This document shows, piece by piece, positions 1 to 8,979 of a DNA stretch of 64,000 nt. The DNA is taken from assembly GCF_000178835.2 (NCBI RefSeq), contig NC_015275.1, forward strand, positions 3,369,001 through 3,433,000, read 5' to 3'. The notes below the pieces were generated by a model, which was not told the DNA's origin, made no database searches, and saw only the letters and a list, made by a program, of their open reading frames with translations. This stretch comes from Cellulosilyticum lentocellum DSM 5427 (GTDB lineage: Bacteria > Bacillota > Clostridia > Lachnospirales > Cellulosilyticaceae). A program made the position numbers and the translations under genes. Numbering within the stretch: position 1 is the first letter of the stretch; each line of letters opens with the position of its first letter.

Positions 1-375
1 CTAGATACTGTTGCTGTTACAGATTCTGTTTACTTATTAGAAAACTTAATCAATGCTTTACCAGCAGAATTACCTGACTTTGTCAAGAAAACAACCGTCA
101 ATAATATTATTAAAGCCTCAGCTATGAATATTGATAAACTATTAGATGATGGTCATACACGTTCAACTAAGTTAAAAGGGTTTATTGATGAATATACTAC
201 TGCTAATCTTAATGATATTGAAAAGCTTAAACAAGAGATTGATCGCTTAAATGCCATCATTGCTGAGTATCATCAACAAGTCCGCTTAAAAGAAAAACTC
301 ATTCAAGAAGAAACCACTTTAGTCGAAACTGAAGAAACTCGTATTCATAATATCTTAAATTTCTTCAAAAACTAG
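1..375 (+). CDS. Hypothetical protein with C-terminal coiled coil (5' truncated)
   Basis: The reading frame is already open at base 1 and runs to a stop at 375, so at least 124 residues are present and the true start lies before the window. An internal ATG exists at 124 but nothing marks it as the start. The last ~80 residues are rich in Lys, Glu, Leu and Ile with heptad-like spacing, which suggests a coiled coil (residues after IDEYTTANLNDIEKLKQ). No signal peptide or catalytic motif is visible in the part seen. It ends six bases before the vanW-family gene and is probably co-transcribed with it. I do not recognise the family. Confidence 0.7.
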   Translation, partial: LDTVAVTDSVYLLENLINALPAELPDFVKKTTVNNIIKASAMNIDKLLDDGHTRSTKLKGFIDEYTTANLNDIEKLKQEIDRLNAIIAEYHQQVRLKEKLIQEETTLVETEETRIHNILNFFKN

Positions 376-381
376 CTGCCT

Positions 382-1749
382 ATGATAAAAAATAAAATTT
401 ACATACTTAAACTTCTTGTTTTGCAACTTCTTTGTGGTGGATTAGCTATTATTATAAGTGGTATCCTAGGTTTTTCTTCTATTTTTGCACAGTACGATGT
501 AAGACTTTATAAAAATATTTCTATTAATAATATAGATATAGGTAATCAAACAGCTGAAGAAGCCATCACTGTTGTTAACGAGTATTATCTAAACCCTATT
601 TTAGATAAGCAATTAATCTTAACATTAGGTGATACTCGTCTTCAGCTTTCTTTAGGCGATTTATTAATTGATACAAACTTGACGGCCATTATTCAGGAAG
701 CCTTACACTATCCTAATCAGTTATCTTTTTTAGATAAAACAGCTTTATTAGAAGGAGAGGCCCCTAAAAACTTTGAAATCTCATTAAATTTTGATGAGCA
801 AAAATTACAAACAGCTGCAATTAATTTGATTACTAGTCAAACTGTTGATTCTAAAGATGCAGCTATTCACATTACACCAAGCGGTGATATTAAGCTAACA
901 CCTCATGTTGCAACCATTTCTTTTGATAAGACTGCGCTTTTAGAAAAACTTCATCACTATCTAATGGACTATAAACAGTTGGCTGACATAACAACTATCG
1001 ATATGAATTCTTTTATTTCAACAAGCAATCCTGATATTACTACGGAAGTACTAAAAACTGTTGATACTCTTGTCACCTCTTATCACACGCGTTTTACTCC
1101 AGGTACAGGTAACGCTACCAACATTATTGTTTGTGCTGCTACCATTAATAATACCCTACTGATGCCTGGCGAAACCTTTAGTTTTAATGGTATAGTAGGT
1201 AATACAACGCTAGATAAAGGCTATACCTATGCACCTGTTATTGCCAACTATCAAATGGTACAGGGGGTTGGAGGCGGTGTATGCCAAGTTTCTTCTACCC
1301 TATATAATGCCATCTTGCAAATTGGCTTACTTCCTACAGAAAGACTGCCTCATTCTAGGCCTTCTTCTTATGTACCTATGGGACTAGATGCTACAATCAA
1401 TTGGGATTCTATTGATTTTAAGTTTACTAATACCTTAGAATATCCTCTTTATATCGTAGCTTATACAAAAGATAATGAGCTTTGTATTGATTTATATTCT
1501 AATCACAGTTTATTAGATACAACTTATGTCCTTAAAAGTGAAGTTTACAAAGTTATTCCTTCACCTGTTCGTTATAAAAAAGATAGTTCGCTACCTAAAG
1601 GAACACGTTCATTAGTTTCTTCTGGCTATAAAGGCTATAAAGTTAAAACTATTAGAGAAACCTATAATAAAGAACAGTTAACAGAATCTCTTATTATTTC
1701 TTGGGATACTTATGCAGCTGCACCTACGATATATAAAACAGGTAATTAA
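382..1749 (+). CDS. VanW family protein
   Basis: This 455-aa protein has one N-terminal membrane segment (about residues 11-35), a middle region that looks like the peptidoglycan-binding-like domain usual in this family (about 45-200), and a VanW core (about 232-360). The core shows the hallmark GGGVCQVSSTLYNA at 297-310, preceded by MPGETFSFN. It is probably anchored in the membrane and faces the cell wall. VanW is named from vancomycin-resistance clusters but its biochemical role is unknown; chromosomal copies are common in clostridia and need not confer resistance. No other van gene is nearby. It is followed by a perfect hairpin terminator shared with the convergent gene. Confidence 0.88.
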   Translation: MIKNKIYILKLLVLQLLCGGLAIIISGILGFSSIFAQYDVRLYKNISINNIDIGNQTAEEAITVVNEYYLNPILDKQLILTLGDTRLQLSLGDLLIDTNLTAIIQEALHYPNQLSFLDKTALLEGEAPKNFEISLNFDEQKLQTAAINLITSQTVDSKDAAIHITPSGDIKLTPHVATISFDKTALLEKLHHYLMDYKQLADITTIDMNSFISTSNPDITTEVLKTVDTLVTSYHTRFTPGTGNATNIIVCAATINNTLLMPGETFSFNGIVGNTTLDKGYTYAPVIANYQMVQGVGGGVCQVSSTLYNAILQIGLLPTERLPHSRPSSYVPMGLDATINWDSIDFKFTNTLEYPLYIVAYTKDNELCIDLYSNHSLLDTTYVLKSEVYKVIPSPVRYKKDSSLPKGTRSLVSSGYKGYKVKTIRETYNKEQLTESLIISWDTYAAAPTIYKTGN

Positions 1750-1760
1750 TTAGCGTTAAT

Positions 1761-1794
1761 AATAAAAGCAAGGACAATGGTCCTTGCTTTTATT
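1761..1794. terminator. Bidirectional rho-independent terminator
   Basis: A perfect 15-bp inverted repeat (1761-1775 and 1780-1794) encloses the loop AATG. The outer arm is A/T-rich, giving a T-run in both directions. It sits between the convergent vanW-family gene and the carbohydrate-binding lipoprotein gene, whose stop codon touches the right arm. Confidence 0.9.
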
Positions 1795-4034
1795 TACTGT
1801 GCACTACTATTCTCACTTGGAGCTGTTGTAGTATCTAGATTGCCTTCAGTACTTGGTTTTTCTGGTGGTGTTCCATTTGCACCTTTTTCCCCAGTAGGCT
1901 TCTCTGGTGGTGTCATACCTTCCCCACCTTGTTTCATTGTTCCTTCTGAAGGCATTGTACCTTCTGGCAAAGCTGGTCTATTACTCTCATCTGGTATAGC
2001 TGGAGGTGTAGTACCATCCTGAGTTGCAGCTCCTTTATCTGGCTTTTCACCTCTTCCACCTCCACCATTACCACCTGGCCCAAAACCACTGTTTCCTGTT
2101 GTCACACCGGATTCTGATAAATAGGTGACTATGTCAGTTGGTGTAAAGCTAACAGCCTCTCCTTCTGGTGTATAAGCAGCAGTTGTTTCATATAAACCAT
2201 TAGTAGCATTACCTGCAACGCTACCTCCTGTATAAAAACTATAGCTTTCTCCTGTTTTTATTTCAGGTATAGAAATGACTACAGAACGATAGGCTTTAGT
2301 AGGTGCAAAAGTCAGTAGAGCATTACCATTACTATCAGCTAAATGAATCATTTCTCCTGCCTGCTTATTTGCTGAATAAGTCATGGCTATACTTGGTTGA
2401 GTAGAACTACTTGAAGGTACTTGTGCCATACCTGCACTACCAGCAGCGATGAATACACCACCAGTTATATTAAAGCTACCATCATAATCTAATGCACCAT
2501 TGCCATCATTGGTTGGCCCATTTACAACAACTGTGCCTCCTGACATTTCAATTGAACCATTTGCATCTAAACCATCACCTGAAGCATCTACAAAAAGAGT
2601 GCCTCCACTAATAGTGAGCTTGCCATCCTCTGTATTTGCAAAACTATTTTGTCCAGGTCTTCCATTAATAGCGGAAGCATCATTTCCTCCACTTATATTA
2701 ACACCATCATCACTAGCCATTACGTTAATCTCTCCAGAAGTAATATTAATTTCACTACTTTCTAGTCCTTCGTAGCTCTTTGTAATAGTCAATTTTACTT
2801 CTCCTATATTTAGCTGGGTATCTGCATGAATACCATCATCTCCCGATGTTAGAGTCATGTCTCCACCACTAATGGCAATGGTATCATTGCTATGGATACT
2901 ATCATCCGCTGTGTTTAATGTAAAAGTACCTCCACTAATATAAATAGCTTTGCTTCCTTTAATGCCTTTGTAGCTAGTTGATTCATCTGTATTTTCCGTT
3001 GTAGTAGTCGCTGTAGTATCTTCTACTTGCGTAGCTGTCGTGCTGACCTTAGTTTGGCCCTTTCCCATAGGTCCAGCCACTTGATTTTGTTCTTGCTTTT
3101 TAACTGCATTAGCACTTTCTCCACCAGTTTCTACCGTATACGTTCCTTCTGCGATATAGACATTTGTTTTAGCTTGAATGCCATCAGCTCCTGCTACTAT
3201 ATTAAAGTTTCCATCTTCTATGGCTACAAACCCTTTTGTCTCATCTGTATCATTAGTGGCCTTAATACCATCACCTTTTGCTGTGATTTGAACATTACCT
3301 GTTTTTACGATGACAGCATCTTTCCCCATCACCCCATCATCAACTGCTTCTATTTGTAATGTGCCTTCCATTAATTTCAAAGTATCTTTAGAGGTAATGG
3401 CATTATTGTAATTGGCTATTACTTCTAAGCTACCTTTTCCGTTAATAGTTAAATCATCCTTGCTAAAAATAGTTGCATTAGGCTCATCACTACTGGCATC
3501 TTCTAATATATAGCTTTCTCCATCTGTAAAACGATTGGTTGTCCCCTCTTCTAGACTTAAAACTACCTTACCGGCTTGTTTGACATAAACAGGAGCAGTT
3601 GTAGTGCAATTAATATCTACGCCATTTAAAACAAGGCGTACTGCTGCCTTATCTGCTGCATCTACTATAATACTTCCATCTGCTAATGTTCCACTTATTA
3701 CGTAGGTCCCTGCTTTTTCAATAGTAAGCGTACTTTCCTCTACTTTTACACCATTTCCTTCAAAACTAATTTGGTCTTCCTTTAATTCAATAGTTGCTGC
3801 CACAGTATTTTCCCATGATGTATAGTAATCATCTTCTTCGTAGTTAACGACCTGAGCTATTAAGGATTCTCCTATGGTATTTTCTTTATTGGATTGATTT
3901 TCTTCTACTGTGAGTGTTTCTTGCTGCGTTTGACTAGCTATGTCTGTTTTTTTATTACTGCAACCTGTAAATAAACTTATACAAACTATCATGCCTAGCA
4001 AGCGTATATTCTTTCTTAATCTCTTATTCATCAT
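1794..4034 (-). CDS. Cthe_2159-type carbohydrate-binding lipoprotein
   Basis: This 746-aa exported lipoprotein has a lipobox LFTGC with Cys25 as the predicted lipidated residue. Residues ~60-640 are built of repeating glycine/aspartate turns such as DDGIHADTQLNI, SGGDMTLTSGDDGI and SGGTLFVDASGDGLDANG, as expected of a parallel beta-helix. This matches the family of Clostridium thermocellum Cthe_2159 (DUF4353), reported to bind cellulose and polygalacturonate. The last ~85 residues are a Gly/Pro/Glu-rich low-complexity tail. It lies 23 bases after the DUF4956 gene and belongs to its operon with the VTC-domain gene. The co-occurrence suggests a shared surface function; the role of polyphosphate there is unknown. 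A second ATG is adjacent to the start. Confidence 0.85.
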   Translation of the reverse strand: MMNKRLRKNIRLLGMIVCISLFTGCSNKKTDIASQTQQETLTVEENQSNKENTIGESLIAQVVNYEEDDYYTSWENTVAATIELKEDQISFEGNGVKVEESTLTIEKAGTYVISGTLADGSIIVDAADKAAVRLVLNGVDINCTTTAPVYVKQAGKVVLSLEEGTTNRFTDGESYILEDASSDEPNATIFSKDDLTINGKGSLEVIANYNNAITSKDTLKLMEGTLQIEAVDDGVMGKDAVIVKTGNVQITAKGDGIKATNDTDETKGFVAIEDGNFNIVAGADGIQAKTNVYIAEGTYTVETGGESANAVKKQEQNQVAGPMGKGQTKVSTTATQVEDTTATTTTENTDESTSYKGIKGSKAIYISGGTFTLNTADDSIHSNDTIAISGGDMTLTSGDDGIHADTQLNIGEVKLTITKSYEGLESSEINITSGEINVMASDDGVNISGGNDASAINGRPGQNSFANTEDGKLTISGGTLFVDASGDGLDANGSIEMSGGTVVVNGPTNDGNGALDYDGSFNITGGVFIAAGSAGMAQVPSSSSTQPSIAMTYSANKQAGEMIHLADSNGNALLTFAPTKAYRSVVISIPEIKTGESYSFYTGGSVAGNATNGLYETTAAYTPEGEAVSFTPTDIVTYLSESGVTTGNSGFGPGGNGGGGRGEKPDKGAATQDGTTPPAIPDESNRPALPEGTMPSEGTMKQGGEGMTPPEKPTGEKGANGTPPEKPSTEGNLDTTTAPSENSSAQ

Positions 4035-4057
4035 ACCACCTTCTCAATCAGTCTTAT

Positions 4058-4738
4058 CTACAGTTCTTCCTTCGTTACTTTTGGCCTACCACATACAATA
4101 GGCAAATTACCATTTCTACAACGTAGTTCATCTATTAATTGTTTTTCTTTATTCTCTTCTTTTAAAGCAATCATGTAATGTAGTTCATACATACTACCTA
4201 AATTAGTCGTTTTTACTCTTTCTAAACTTACCTTGTTTGTAAACTTTGCAAATAGATCATCAAATATAGTGGTATAATCAATATTTTCTGGAATAGTTAC
4301 CTTTAATTCTTTTTCTGGAGATTGTTTTTCTCCAAATTTTGTTTTAAATAATAGGAAGAATGCTATACCAATAATCACTGTCATTAATACCGCAAAGCTA
4401 ACAAAGCCTACACCTGTAGCTAGTCCAATTGCCATGGCAAATACAATATAAGAAATATCCTTTGAATTACCTGGTACTGAACGGAACCTTACTAAACTAA
4501 AAGCTCCTAAAACAGCGACACTGGTTCCTAAATTACCATTAACCATTGCAATAATCGCTTGAATAAGTGCTGGTAAAATCACCAAAGATACTGTAAAGTT
4601 CTTCGTATATTTCCCATCTGACATGTAAACTAAAGCAATGATTACACCTAAAATCAATGCTATTCCTGTACAAATTAAAACGTTTCCTAATTGAAGTGTT
4701 CCTGTTCCTGCTCCTGTATCTAGTATGCTTGTAAGCAT
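4058..4738 (-). CDS. DUF4956 domain-containing membrane protein
   Basis: This 226-aa protein has about four membrane segments in its first ~135 residues and a soluble C-terminal domain (~140-226). The central LVRFRSVPGNSKDISYIVFA is typical of DUF4956. The start is supported by GAGGAGGG nine bases upstream, and the gene overlaps the VTC-domain gene by 19 bases, so translation is probably coupled. DUF4956 proteins commonly sit beside VTC-type polyphosphate polymerases and CotH or Cthe_2159-like surface proteins. The function is unknown; a membrane partner of the VTC protein is an inference. Confidence 0.85.
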   Translation of the reverse strand: MLTSILDTGAGTGTLQLGNVLICTGIALILGVIIALVYMSDGKYTKNFTVSLVILPALIQAIIAMVNGNLGTSVAVLGAFSLVRFRSVPGNSKDISYIVFAMAIGLATGVGFVSFAVLMTVIIGIAFFLLFKTKFGEKQSPEKELKVTIPENIDYTTIFDDLFAKFTNKVSLERVKTTNLGSMYELHYMIALKEENKEKQLIDELRCRNGNLPIVCGRPKVTKEEL

Positions 4739-5451
4739 CTTTGTTCCCTCCTCATTTCTAATAAGCTTTGTTTATAAACATTTCCATACTTCGAAAAGGA
4801 AGTAGGATAAATTTCTAATTCTGATAACGTATGCACTAACCACAGTGGCATGGCTAAGGGTACCTTGATTTCCATTAAGTACTCGTTGTTATCTAAAAGA
4901 AAATCACCATAATCTCCTTTTCCTAAGCTTAAATCTCCCTGCCTACTTCTGATATGATGGTCAAAGGTAATACGAATATTAGAGTCCGCTTTACCAAAGT
5001 AAGCAATTCTGTCATAAGCTAAGTAAACCTTTGGAATAGGTTTATAAAATGCCATGAAGTAATCAATTTCTTTAAATATCTGATTCTCTTTTTTAGGCTT
5101 GATACCACTATTTAAGTAACGCTCTGCTTCTTCTAACGTTAAAGAAACTCTCCTTTTAAAAACAACCCCTTTATATTTCTTTTTAATTTCTATAAACACT
5201 GTATCCTTTTTATTAGGTCTACCATAGCTTCTCAGACGAAGCTTCTCTTTGTACTTAGGTTTCTCTATGGAAGTTCGAATGAGATCATAGGTAGGTGTAT
5301 CATAGTAAATGTTACAAATAGTATGCATACCATATTCATCTTGAGCCATATAAGGTTCTATTGCTTTTAAGAGTGCTTGATATTTTTCTTTCGTTAGCAA
5401 GTACTTCTTTTCTACACGCTCAAAAACATAATTGGTTTTTGTACTAGCCAT
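4720..5451 (-). CDS. Polyphosphate polymerase (VTC) domain-containing protein
   Basis: This 243-aa soluble protein resembles the VTC catalytic domain, a tunnel fold that makes polyphosphate from nucleoside triphosphate in yeast Vtc4. It shows charged strand motifs expected for the tunnel: FERVEKKYLL near the N-terminus, YYDTP, KEKLRLRSYG, VFIEIKKKYKG, VFKRRVSL, RITFDHHIRSR and a late LMEIKV. The start has GGAGGGAAAAGCA before it. It is the first gene of a three-gene operon. Whether the bacterial protein makes polyphosphate is not shown by sequence; the family name is safe and the activity is inferred. Confidence 0.85.
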   Translation of the reverse strand: MASTKTNYVFERVEKKYLLTKEKYQALLKAIEPYMAQDEYGMHTICNIYYDTPTYDLIRTSIEKPKYKEKLRLRSYGRPNKKDTVFIEIKKKYKGVVFKRRVSLTLEEAERYLNSGIKPKKENQIFKEIDYFMAFYKPIPKVYLAYDRIAYFGKADSNIRITFDHHIRSRQGDLSLGKGDYGDFLLDNNEYLMEIKVPLAMPLWLVHTLSELEIYPTSFSKYGNVYKQSLLEMRREQRCLQAY

Positions 5452-5666
5452 TGCTTTTCCTCCCTTTCCGTTTCCTATTGATTATTTATATCATAGCGCT
5501 TAGCTGACTGATTATGTAATGAGTATACTAGCCGTTCCTTAAATTAATCTTAAAGGTTTAGAAAAGTTTTTTAAGGTTATTTTCAAGTTAAAAAGGCATA
5601 TTGCACAATTCCACGCAATACACCCTAATTAATGAAAGCTATTCATTTTTATTTGTTACTTTAAAA

Positions 5667-5855
5667 TTAAGCCTTGTTTCTAAATTCATCACTAACTAAC
5701 CATGTTTTTCCTTCTTCCATATCTGTACTAAAGTAAAGTTGTCCGTTTTCTAATATATTTGCTTTTTTAATCGCTTTACAAATATGCCATAGACTTCTCT
5801 TATCAGTTGCTATTGCAAGTTTGATAATTCTAGGACTTAAATGCCTAATATGCAT
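5667..5855 (-). CDS. Small hypothetical ORF (62 aa)
   Basis: An ORF starting at the ATG at 5855 encodes a basic 62-aa peptide with no recognised motif. It begins at the edge of the terminator that closes the mannosidase gene, and no clear Shine-Dalgarno sequence precedes it, so expression would need a separate promoter. It may be a chance ORF or a decayed gene end. Confidence 0.25.
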   Translation of the reverse strand: MHIRHLSPRIIKLAIATDKRSLWHICKAIKKANILENGQLYFSTDMEEGKTWLVSDEFRNKA

Positions 5856-5885
5856 AAAAAAGACAAACTGCAACTACAGTTTGCC
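5856..5885 (-). terminator. Rho-independent terminator of the beta-mannosidase gene
   Basis: On the minus strand a 7-bp perfect stem (CAAACTG at 5877-5883 with CAGTTTG at 5864-5870) is followed by six T. It lies 18 bases after the mannosidase stop. Confidence 0.75.
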
Positions 5886-5902
5886 TTTCTTCACTTTGTT
5901 GC

Positions 5903-8371
5903 TTACATTAAATCATATACACTAGTAAGCTTGATTTGATCTTGTAGCATTTCTCTTGTCACATCATTATCTAAGTCTGTTTTCATCAACTTAACTTCTT
6001 TGACTATATTAGGATATACATCAAAATAGTTATCTTCTAATATCGTATCGATTTCCTTAAACTCAATTCCTACACGCCTTGCAAATACATCACTTTTTAC
6101 TTTTATTCCGAAATGGTCTTCATATTCTACTATATCAACTTTTAACCCAGGCTCCTTAAATTCAAATTGCTTAGGCTTAACTAATAATAATGTATCTGAA
6201 CTAATACATACTTTATCACTGTAGAGCTTATAAACAATGTAGATATTTCTTTCATCACTTCTATTAGTAATATACTGCTGATACGGAATGGTTATCATAT
6301 GCCTTACTGATAAGCTCTCAGCTGTTACTCCAAATACTTCTTCATGAAGTACTCCTTTAGTTTGATGTACAATCTGACAACTTACTTCTCCCTTAAACAC
6401 CTCTAATGTATCATTAGTAATGTATAAGCTGCATCCTCCCTCTTCTGCTTTAGCAGATATAAGCACTGGTGCATAAGCCCTTTTTACATAATATTGAGAT
6501 GCCTTCCATCTTCCAAAATAGTCTATAGTTGCCCAAGAAGCTACTGGCCAGCAATCATTTAATTGCCAATAAGTAGATCCCATACATCTACCACGATTTC
6601 TTCTCCAATGTTCGATAGCAACTTTTAAACAATCTCCTTGTAAAATTTGTGATGCATATAAAGTCATCTCAAAATTCTTTGGGTATGGATAGTATTGAGC
6701 CATATAGTACATTATTGTTGCATTCCCATGACCATTATCAATACATTTTTGATGTTGCTCCATAACTGGAGAATATATATTAAAGTCCTTTTCTTCTGCA
6801 AACGTTCTAATGGTCTTCATGCTAGGAAAGGATTGAAAACCATATTCACTGGCAAATCTAAAATACTGATTTTCAAAATCCTCAAACGGCTTCTTACCAT
6901 GCCATACATCCCAATAGTGTGCATCTCCTTTATCCTGTGCGCTTGGCTCAAAAAATCCGCCTCCTGAAGAAGGAGAGGATGGCCAATAAAATCTTTGTGG
7001 ATCAAACTTTCTTACCATTTCTGGAAGTATTTCTTCAAACATTTTAAGATAATCCAATCTCAGCTTCTGGTCTTCAGGAAGTCCCCAATAGCACCAAGCT
7101 GATTCCATTTCATTATTACCACACCATAATCCAAGACTTGCATGATTTCTTAGTCGTCTAATATTATCTTCAAATTCAGCCATAATATTGTCTTTAAAGT
7201 CTTCTGTTAAATTGTATACTGCACAAGCAAACATAAAATCTTGCCATACAATAAGCCCTAGTTCATCACATAAGTCATAAAAATAATCTTCTGCGTAATA
7301 AGCTCCACCCCAAACACGTATACAATTAAAATTTGAACGAATACAAGTCTCTAATATTCTTCTCGTTCTTTCTAGTGTATTTCTTCCCATCAAATTATCT
7401 TCTGGAATATAATTGGCACCTAGCGCAAAAATACTGAGGCCATTTATTTCAAAACAGAAACCTTCCCCCCATTGATCCTTTTCCTTCTTAATCCTTAAGG
7501 TGCGCAGACCTATTCTTTTCCTTAAAACATCACACTCTTTATCTTCATTCTTTAAAATAACCTTAACTTCATAAAGTGGTTGCTTACCATATCCATTAGG
7601 CCACCATAGTTCTGGATTCTCAATATTTATATTAAATGCTGTTAAGTCATTTGCTGCCTCGTATGTATGAGCAACCATCTGCCCTTTAGCATCACTTATT
7701 TGACATTCAACAAGTAATTCCTTTGAAGTAAGCTTTTCTATTTCTACTTCTATTCCTAGCTTTACACCATCAGTACTATGTTGTTGTTTGACATATAAAT
7801 CTGTCAGTCTTGCCTCGCTATATGCTTTAATAGCAATCTCTCTAAAAATACCCATATCAGGAAGTTGTGGTCCCCAATCCCACCCAAAGGCGCAGTGAGC
7901 TTTTCGAATATGTTGATAACCTGGGACTGTACTTGATACCCCCCATAAGGATTTTTCTTCATCCTTTTGCTTGATGTATTGAAGTGGTGAATCAATCATA
8001 ATATGAATCTCATTCATTCCAACTTCTAGTATACCTTTTACATCAAACTCATAAGTTCTATGCATATTTTTAGTTTTTCCGACGCTTTGCTTATTAATAA
8101 AAATCTCTGCTATCGTATCAATTCCTTTACATTCAAGAACAATTTTATCTTGAGTCAATAATGCTTCTGAAACCTCAAAGCTTCTCTTGTATTCATAATC
8201 TAATTCTGATAAGGCCTTTACTTCTTCCTCATTCTCACCATAAAAAGGATCTTTCATCTTGCCTAATCTGAGTAAATCTGTATATAAAGTGCCTGGTACA
8301 TAAGCTTCTAACCAATCCTGATCTTTTCGGCTTTTAAATTGCCACTTACCATTCAATTTTATTCCTTTCAT
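5903..8371 (-). CDS. Beta-mannosidase, glycoside hydrolase family 2
   Basis: This 822-aa protein hydrolyses terminal beta-mannose residues from manno-oligosaccharides (retaining mechanism, EC 3.2.1.25). It has the GH2 order: N-terminal sugar-binding domain (to ~180), Ig-like domain (~185-290) with WWPNGYG, and a TIM barrel. GLWCGNNEMESAW carries the acid/base Glu421, and ASEYGFQSFPS the nucleophile Glu509; NNE and EYGFQS favour beta-mannosidase over beta-galactosidase or beta-glucuronidase. No signal peptide is present, so it acts in the cytoplasm on imported oligosaccharides. The start has AAGGAGGAATTAGC before it. A CE2-type esterase gene two genes upstream fits acetylated mannan or xylan use. 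Confidence 0.93.
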   Translation of the reverse strand: MKGIKLNGKWQFKSRKDQDWLEAYVPGTLYTDLLRLGKMKDPFYGENEEEVKALSELDYEYKRSFEVSEALLTQDKIVLECKGIDTIAEIFINKQSVGKTKNMHRTYEFDVKGILEVGMNEIHIMIDSPLQYIKQKDEEKSLWGVSSTVPGYQHIRKAHCAFGWDWGPQLPDMGIFREIAIKAYSEARLTDLYVKQQHSTDGVKLGIEVEIEKLTSKELLVECQISDAKGQMVAHTYEAANDLTAFNINIENPELWWPNGYGKQPLYEVKVILKNEDKECDVLRKRIGLRTLRIKKEKDQWGEGFCFEINGLSIFALGANYIPEDNLMGRNTLERTRRILETCIRSNFNCIRVWGGAYYAEDYFYDLCDELGLIVWQDFMFACAVYNLTEDFKDNIMAEFEDNIRRLRNHASLGLWCGNNEMESAWCYWGLPEDQKLRLDYLKMFEEILPEMVRKFDPQRFYWPSSPSSGGGFFEPSAQDKGDAHYWDVWHGKKPFEDFENQYFRFASEYGFQSFPSMKTIRTFAEEKDFNIYSPVMEQHQKCIDNGHGNATIMYYMAQYYPYPKNFEMTLYASQILQGDCLKVAIEHWRRNRGRCMGSTYWQLNDCWPVASWATIDYFGRWKASQYYVKRAYAPVLISAKAEEGGCSLYITNDTLEVFKGEVSCQIVHQTKGVLHEEVFGVTAESLSVRHMITIPYQQYITNRSDERNIYIVYKLYSDKVCISSDTLLLVKPKQFEFKEPGLKVDIVEYEDHFGIKVKSDVFARRVGIEFKEIDTILEDNYFDVYPNIVKEVKLMKTDLDNDVTREMLQDQIKLTSVYDLM

Positions 8372-8526
8372 GCTAATTCCTCCTTAAAATGTATCTATAA
8401 TTAAATTTTATAATAGCTTTTAGCATGAAAATAGCATCATTCTATTCAGAAATCGTAAAAATATTCATTTATATATTTTAGGACTTTCATCTATTAGATT
8501 TCTCACCTCATAAAGAATATAGCAAA

Positions 8527-8558
8527 AAAAGTCCAAGGGACTAATCCCTTGGACTTTT
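8527..8558 (-). terminator. Rho-independent terminator of cspA-type gene
   Basis: GTCCAAGGGA (8531-8540) and its perfect complement (8545-8554) enclose a 4-base loop, and the minus strand continues into a T-run. It follows the cold-shock gene by about ten bases. Confidence 0.88.
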
Positions 8559-8568
8559 AGTTCGCTAA

Positions 8569-8766
8569 TTAAGCTCTTGTAACGTTTTCTGCTTGAGCGC
8601 CACGGTTACCTTGAGTAATTTCAAAGTTAACTTTTTGACCTTCTTCAAGAGTTTTGTATCCGTCACCTTGGATAGCTGAGAAATGTACGAATACATCATC
8701 TCCATCTTCTCTAGCGATGAAACCAAAACCTTTTTCTGCGTTGAACCATTTAACTGTACCTGTCAT
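8569..8766 (-). CDS. Cold-shock protein (CspA family)
   Basis: This 65-aa single cold-shock domain protein binds single-stranded RNA and DNA as a chaperone. The RNA-binding motifs RNP1 (KGFGFI) and RNP2 (DVFVHFS) are both intact. I start it at 8766 ([13 protein letters not shown]) rather than at an upstream in-frame codon because GGAGG lies ten bases before this ATG and the family starts here. A ~200-base A/T-rich untranslated stretch (8767-8979) precedes it, consistent with the long leaders of csp mRNAs, although no specific thermosensor fold can be claimed by eye. Confidence 0.95.
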   Translation of the reverse strand: MTGTVKWFNAEKGFGFIAREDGDDVFVHFSAIQGDGYKTLEEGQKVNFEITQGNRGAQAENVTRA

Positions 8767-8979
8767 TATGCGGTACCTCCTATTATGAATAATTGTTGTA
8801 ATGGATATAAACAAAAATTCACGCATTGTTAGAAATCACATATATACGTCTTAATCATATATATTATAATCTCTAATAATGCGTGAAATCTATAAACATA
8901 TATCAAGTACGTTTTTATTATATACGATTTCCATACAACTGTCAAACTGTTATTTTATTTTTAAATAAAATCTTTTTAT

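Noticed and set aside
382-1749. Vancomycin resistance locus
   Set aside because: Only a vanW-family gene is present; no vanH, vanA/B-type ligase, vanX or vanRS in the window.
1777-3359. Plus-strand ORFs opposite the carbohydrate-binding lipoprotein
   Set aside because: Low-complexity shadows of the Gly/Pro-rich and beta-helix coding sequence on the other strand.
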